From Planctomycetaceae bacterium (GTDB lineage Bacteria; Planctomycetota; Planctomycetia; Pirellulales; Pirellulaceae), in assembly GCA_022614795.1 (NCBI GenBank), contig JAKEHX010000189.1, positions 1 to 7,988 of the forward strand: a DNA stretch of 7,988 nt, written 5' to 3'. Shown in pieces: positions 5,369 through 7,988 of this stretch. The notes beneath the pieces were generated by a model. It was not told the origin of the DNA and did no database searches. It worked only from the letters and a program-made list of their open reading frames with translations. The position numbers were made by a program, and so were the translations under genes. How positions within the stretch are numbered: the first letter of the stretch is position 1; every line of letters begins with the position of its first letter.

Positions 5369-6398
5369 ACGGTCGAACGGACTTCTCCCCCTCCGGCACG
5401 ACAGTCGCCGTGGCCGAAAGCGGGATGTAATAGACGCTGTTTTGCTCGAGGATTTGCGGGCTGATCCGATCGGCAACGACGCTCTCACTGGCTCGCCGGG
5501 CCAGCAGCCGGCCGGGGCCGGGCAGCAAGGCGAATTGGTGCGTGACCGTGATTCGCACCTGATCGCGCCAGCCGATCTCGTAGGGCGTGAACTCCGTTTC
5601 GAGCATGAATGGCGGGAACTGGATCAGCGGCGGCTCGGCATCGACTTCGATTTCGTCGGGATGAAATACGCGGATGTCGATCGTCGTGGCCGCGTTGGCA
5701 TAGCCCCACTTGTTGTTGAGCCGGTCCGGAATGCGCGCGTTTGCCATCGCGCCGGGGGCCAGTTTGCCATAAATCGATTGCAGCGAACCACTGGTCGAAT
5801 CGCCGGCGCTGATGCCCACGCTCCGCGAGGGCGCGATCGGCACGCAGGCCAATGCCGCGGCCCTGCGGATTTGCTCCTGCTTGGGTGCGCTTGCGTCGTG
5901 GAGAATGCGGTATTCGATGCCGCCGAAATAAACGCCCTCAAGCATTCTTAGGCCAATCCGGTTTTCGCCCTGCGAGTCCAACGGCTCCATTCGCGCGGGG
6001 ATCCAGACGCTGGCTGAGCGGGCGGCGGCGTAGGCGGCATAGTGGACCGTCATCAGGCCGATCATGAGCTGCGAAATCTGCACCGCCAGCAGCATCAGCA
6101 TGATGAAGATCGGCGCGGTCAGGACGAAGCTGACGCTTTGCACGCCGCCTACTTGATTTCGGTGCAGGCGGCAAAGGAGTGCAAGCGGGTCCAAGGTCCA
6201 AGGTCCAAAGTCCAAAGTTGAAGCGTGGGTCGTATGACCTTGGACTTTGGACTTTGGACATTGGACCCCGCGGGTACGATCTAGGTGTGCCTGAGCTCGT
6301 AACATGCGGGCCAGCGTCGCAAGGGCTCCAACGACCAGCAGCAGGGCCGCCGCCCAGGGCCAGAGGTCGACAAGCGCGCTTCGGAGCATCGGCAGCAT
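5346..6398 (-). CDS. TadE-like pseudopilin with extra N-terminal membrane segment and repeat insert
   Basis: This 350-residue ORF has a TadE-like core. From residue 84 it reads VGG85|VQSVSFVLTAPIFIMLMLL, a TadE-type anchor (helix about 91-113), then VHYAAYAAARSASVW as in TadE proteins, then an extracytoplasmic domain to the end. Position +5 of the processing-type site is Ser/Val-like rather than the usual Glu. Unusually, residues 1-43 form a separate hydrophobic segment (LWPWAAALLLVVGALATLA at 12-30). Residues 44-71 are encoded by a 7 bp-unit palindrome (reading LDFGPWTLDP). This could be a small upstream membrane-protein gene joined in frame to tadE by the repeat. TTG codons at 62 and 69 in the repeat are possible alternative starts but have no Shine-Dalgarno. 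The ATG at 6398 lies three bases after the peptidase stop, suggesting coupling. Confidence 0.82.
   Translation of the reverse strand: MLPMLRSALVDLWPWAAALLLVVGALATLARMLRAQAHLDRTRGVQCPKSKVQGHTTHASTLDFGPWTLDPLALLCRLHRNQVGGVQSVSFVLTAPIFIMLMLLAVQISQLMIGLMTVHYAAYAAARSASVWIPARMEPLDSQGENRIGLRMLEGVYFGGIEYRILHDASAPKQEQIRRAAALACVPIAPSRSVGISAGDSTSGSLQSIYGKLAPGAMANARIPDRLNNKWGYANAATTIDIRVFHPDEIEVDAEPPLIQFPPFMLETEFTPYEIGWRDQVRITVTHQFALLPGPGRLLARRASESVVADRISPQILEQNSVYYIPLSATATVVPEGEKSVRPYVQTPSN
6187..6269. repeat. Palindrome of 7 bp units, GTCCAAA/GTCCAAG type
   Basis: The left arm (about 6187-6218) is a run of 7 bp units GGTCCAA, GGTCCAA, GGTCCAA, AGTCCAA. The right arm (about 6236-6269) is the inverse: CCTTGGACTTTGGACTTTGG and so on. 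The loop is about 17 bases. It has the same architecture as the 5265-5333 palindrome but a different unit. It is read in frame within the TadE-like gene. Confidence 0.92.
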
Positions 6399-6401
6399 CC
6401 A

Positions 6402-6989
6402 TTACATAGGCCAAGGCATTTGCACAAACGGCACTCGCACAAACGCGGCAATCAGGGCCGCGGCCACGCACGGGCCGAGGAAGATCGGCAGCTTGAGCGT
6501 CTCTTGTTCTTCCCGCGGTCCGCGGAACAGCGTCCCCAGCGATAGCAGGCCCACGGCCAGTTGCAGGCCGCGGCTGAGCAGCTTGAGCACACCGAATTTC
6601 CAGACCAGCACGACCAGGCCCACGCAGCCGCCGATGATGAACGCCCAGAGCAACACTTCGAGACCTTTCTCCAGACCGGCCATCGCACCGACCATGGCGA
6701 GCAGCTTGACGTCCCCGCCGCCGATCGGAAATACGACGAAGCACACCACCATCAAGAGGCCGCACACCAAAAAACCCGCGATCGCGTCGCTCATCGCCAA
6801 CCAGCCGATCCACGGCCGCCAGGCAGCGGCCGACTCGGGCGCGGCCGCTTCCCAGCACCAGCCGAGGGCGGCCAGCGCGATGCCGGCGAGCATGCCGGGA
6901 TAGGTCGTCCAGTTGTAGATCCGGTGGCGCGCGGCGTCTGTGATCGCTGCCGTGACGACGAGCGCCGCCAGAAGCACGAAGGCAATCAC
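6402..6989 (-). CDS. cpaA: A24 prepilin peptidase, CpaA/TadV type
   Basis: This membrane aspartic protease cleaves leader peptides from Flp-type prepilins and pseudopilins at the cytoplasmic face of the inner membrane. It has 195 residues, in the range of the short CpaA/TadV forms without the methyltransferase domain. The two catalytic aspartates are visible: D18 in AAITDAARHRIYN, and D93 in the GxGD motif FPIGGGDVKLLAMVGA. About six hydrophobic segments are seen (roughly 2-17, 31-46, 60-87, 108-130, 142-152, 170-182). The start is GTG 6989, which overlaps the stop of the upstream pilin as GTGA, a classic coupling arrangement; longer frames would run inside that pilin gene. Its likely substrates are the pilins and pseudopilins encoded on both sides. 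Confidence 0.93.
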   Translation of the reverse strand: MIAFVLLAALVVTAAITDAARHRIYNWTTYPGMLAGIALAALGWCWEAAAPESAAAWRPWIGWLAMSDAIAGFLVCGLLMVVCFVVFPIGGGDVKLLAMVGAMAGLEKGLEVLLWAFIIGGCVGLVVLVWKFGVLKLLSRGLQLAVGLLSLGTLFRGPREEQETLKLPIFLGPCVAAALIAAFVRVPFVQMPWPM

Positions 6990-7201
6990 GGCTGTTGGGC
7001 GGCTCCGGAACCGGCTTCCAAATCGGTCATCCCCTGGTCGAAGAACCCCTTCACCCGCGGCCAGCCGATCCGGATCAGGAAGATCAGAATCGGCAGGGCA
7101 ATGGCGGCGATGATCAGGATCGTTTCGATCGACACGCCCCCCCGCTCGTCCCGGTGAATCCGGGCCAAGAGCCGCCCGAGTGGAAAATCGATCTTTTTCA
7201 C
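6986..7201 (-). CDS. Flp-like type IVc pilin (71 aa)
   Basis: This is a small prepilin, likely a structural or minor Flp-type subunit. The 71 residues comprise a basic leader (MKKIDFPLGRLLARIHRDER), a processing site RG21|GVSIE with Glu at +5 of the mature form, a hydrophobic helix (about 26-43: TILIIAAIALPILIFLI), and a short polar tail (WPRVKGFFDQGMTDLEAGSG). Length and layout match Flp pilins. Start GTG 7201 has GAGG six bases upstream. Longer readings of this frame run through the 7219-7307 repeat and are rejected. The stop overlaps the peptidase start by four bases. Confidence 0.9.
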   Translation of the reverse strand: MKKIDFPLGRLLARIHRDERGGVSIETILIIAAIALPILIFLIRIGWPRVKGFFDQGMTDLEAGSGAAQQP

Positions 7202-7207
7202 GGCACA

Positions 7208-7211
7208 CCTC
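7208..7211 (-). promoter_or_regulatory. Shine-Dalgarno site for the 71-residue pilin
   Basis: GAGG on the minus strand, six bases ahead of GTG 7201. It decides the non-ATG start of this small pilin and lies just outside the 7219-7307 hairpin repeat. Confidence 0.75.
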
Positions 7212-7218
7212 ACAATTC

Positions 7219-7307
7219 GTTGCCGATGCTGCCAGCATCGGAATCCGACGCTGGCGACGTGGCCGATGCTGCCAGCATCGGAATCCGACGCTGGCAGCGT
7301 CGGCAAC
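7219..7307. repeat. Tandem pair of double-hairpin palindromes between two pilin genes
   Basis: A 34 bp block starting GCCGATGCTGCCAGCATCGG is repeated exactly at 7222-7255 and 7262-7295 (40 bp period). Each unit has two hairpins: CCGATGCT-GCC-AGCATCGG and CCGACGCT-GGC-AGCGTCGG (the second is imperfect in the first unit). The two hairpins are inverse versions of one another, differing at a compensated stem pair (T-A against C-G). Outer ends are GTTGCC and GGCAAC. It takes up most of the 110 bases between the two pilin genes, so it would form stable RNA structure in the operon transcript. Confidence 0.92.
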
Positions 7308-7311
7308 CTAT

Positions 7312-7653
7312 CTACATAAACGGCCAGGCAATCACTACCGTACTCATATCGTACACCACATGGATTGCCCGTGGGCCAAACCACCAGACAATTGCCGCCA
7401 GGGGGAACAGGACCCCGACGAGCAGGAAATAGTCGATCGTGGCCGAACCGCGGCGCTTTTGGCGCCTTCGTGGCGGAATTCGCCAGAATTCCGGGACCCG
7501 CCGAGCGGCTGGTCCCCAAGCTCTGCTTGGGGACCCAAGTATTGAAGCTCTGCTTCGAGTCGGGCAAGCGGAGCTTGCCGGACGTGCGTACCCAAGCGGA
7601 GCTTGGGCACGAGCGACCCGCCGCCAGCGAATCTCGCTCAACTGGCCAACCAT
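7312..7653 (-). CDS. Flp-like small pilin with long repeat-encoded N-terminal extension
   Basis: The recognisable part is the last ~45 residues: RRG69|SATID with Asp where Flp pilins have Glu at +5, then YFLLVGVLFPLAAIVWWFG (helix about 75-93), and a short tail ending VIAWPFM. This has the size and layout of an Flp pilin. The start is uncertain: the only in-frame candidates are ATG 7653, with a G-rich stretch (GGGGGCG) before it, and TTG 7641; both overlap the end of the upstream ATPase gene. Either way the ~65 residues ahead of the pilin core read through two repeat families (7512-7607 and 7471-7494), giving peptides such as PEFWRIPP. It could be a functional pilin with a removable repeat-derived leader, or a pilin gene whose original start was destroyed. 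Confidence 0.65.
   Translation of the reverse strand: MVGQLSEIRWRRVARAQAPLGYARPASSACPTRSRASILGSPSRAWGPAARRVPEFWRIPPRRRQKRRGSATIDYFLLVGVLFPLAAIVWWFGPRAIHVVYDMSTVVIAWPFM
7471..7494. repeat. Single arm of the BIME-like family (third stem variant)
   Basis: GGAATTC-GCCA-GAATTCC with a degenerate GTGGC head. It matches the arms at 1264, 2807 and 3838 but has a T-A pair at the covarying stem position. It lies in the N-terminal extension of the small pilin. A further short hairpin, GGCGC-TTTTG-GCGCC, lies beside it at 7452-7466. Confidence 0.75.
7512..7607. repeat. Cluster of four AAGC/GCTT hairpins
   Basis: Four short hairpins occur in 96 bp: GTCCCCAAGC-TCT-GCTTGGGGAC (7512-7534), TGAAGC-TCTG-CTTCGA (7543-7558), GGCAAGC-GGA-GCTTGCC (7563-7579) and CCCAAGC-GGA-GCTTGGG (7591-7607). 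The two outer ones are near-inverse copies of one another, as in the other two-armed elements. The cluster is read through in the N-terminal extension of the small pilin. Confidence 0.9.
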
Positions 7654-7988
7654 AACGCCCCCGTCGTGCGGACCAGCTTCTCCCGCCCCTGCTGCTTGAT
7701 TTCATCGGCAAAGCCAGGCCGCCGGCCACAGGTTTCCAGCCGTGCCGCCAGCTTGCCGTCGGTCGATTTGCCCTCGAACTGCACGCGGAACAGGTCGTGA
7801 ATCTGGTGCTGATTGTTGGCGTCCAGGTCGCCCACCTCGGCGATTCGCGTGACCCGCCGCGATCCGTCCTGTGGAAAACGGGCGATCTGCACGATCACAT
7901 CGACAGCCGAGGCCACCTGGGCCCGGGCGACATGCACCGGCAGGTTCACATCGGACATGAGCGACAGCGTTTCCAGCCGCACCAGGGC
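7638..7988 (-). CDS. cpaF: CpaF/TadA-type pilus ATPase, C-terminal end (partial)
   Basis: The last 116 residues of a Tad motor ATPase are visible; the start, Walker A and Walker B are past the right edge. RLETLSLMSDVNLPVHVARA followed by QVASAVDVIVQIARFPQDGS and RRVTRIAEV is the characteristic CpaF C-domain, where the helix after the SRLETL-like segment and the QIASAIDxIVQ segment pack in the hexamer. The rest (DLDANNQHQIHDLFRVQFEG onward) corresponds to the variable C-terminal subdomain, ending REKLVRTTGALWLAS. It is the first of two CpaF-type ATPases in the cluster; whether it also carries an FHA domain cannot be seen. The small pilin frame overlaps its end. Confidence 0.92.
   Translation of the reverse strand, partial: ALVRLETLSLMSDVNLPVHVARAQVASAVDVIVQIARFPQDGSRRVTRIAEVGDLDANNQHQIHDLFRVQFEGKSTDGKLAARLETCGRRPGFADEIKQQGREKLVRTTGALWLAS

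Noticed and set aside
5938..6858. 306-codon minus-strand frame across the peptidase and TadE1
   Set aside because: Shifted-frame shadow; the overlapping peptidase with its two catalytic Asp motifs and the TadE anchor explain the region.
7219..7307. CRISPR array
   Set aside because: Only two repeat blocks, each internally palindromic, with six bases between them, so there are no spacers.
7219..7307. Rho-independent terminator after the small pilin
   Set aside because: The hairpins are strong but no T-run follows on the minus strand, and the next pilin gene with its own Shine-Dalgarno follows within the same operon.

Overview
The window is the interior of one long gene cluster, transcribed entirely from the minus strand (right to left), for a tight-adherence (Tad/Flp) type IVc pilus. 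Both ends run off the window. In transcription order it holds: the C-terminal end of a CpaF/TadA-type motor ATPase (7638-7988, partial); a small Flp-like pilin (7312-7653); a second small Flp-like pilin (6986-7201); an A24 prepilin peptidase of CpaA/TadV type (6402-6989); a TadE-like pseudopilin (5346-6398); a TadG-like protein (3950-5368); a second TadE-like pseudopilin (2894-3934); an unrecognised single-pass membrane protein (2228-2800); the assembly protein CpaB/RcpC (1333-2097); and a second CpaF-type ATPase with an N-terminal FHA domain (1-1238, partial). Several genes overlap or nearly touch, so translational coupling in one operon is likely. No secretin, CpaE, TadB or TadC is visible; they may lie outside the window.

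Organism: GC-rich DNA, an FHA-fused CpaF, and interspersed palindromic repeats that translate as peptides such as PELWRVP, KLGTWNF and LDFGPWTLD point to a Planctomycete, probably of the Pirellulales. This is recognition from memory and was not searched. No translocation or foreign segment is evident.

The most unusual content is not the pilus genes but at least ten palindromic repeat units, of several families, at most gene junctions of the operon. Three full copies of a 66-70 bp element (1264-1329, 2807-2876, 3838-3907) have GTAG...CTAC ends and two inverted hairpin arms, the layout of REP/BIME elements. One stem base pair covaries between arms (C-G, G-C, T-A). Other families are a 97 bp palindrome, a tandem pair of double hairpins, a cluster of four AAGC/GCTT hairpins, and two palindromes built from 7 bp units.

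In four pilin-like genes the repeats are read through in frame, always between the start codon and the prepilin-type processing region. At least in TadE2 there is no alternative start codon downstream of the repeat. The repeats therefore appear to have been tolerated in leader peptides that prepilin peptidase may remove. Two repeat ends also supply the TAG stop codon of the gene they abut.
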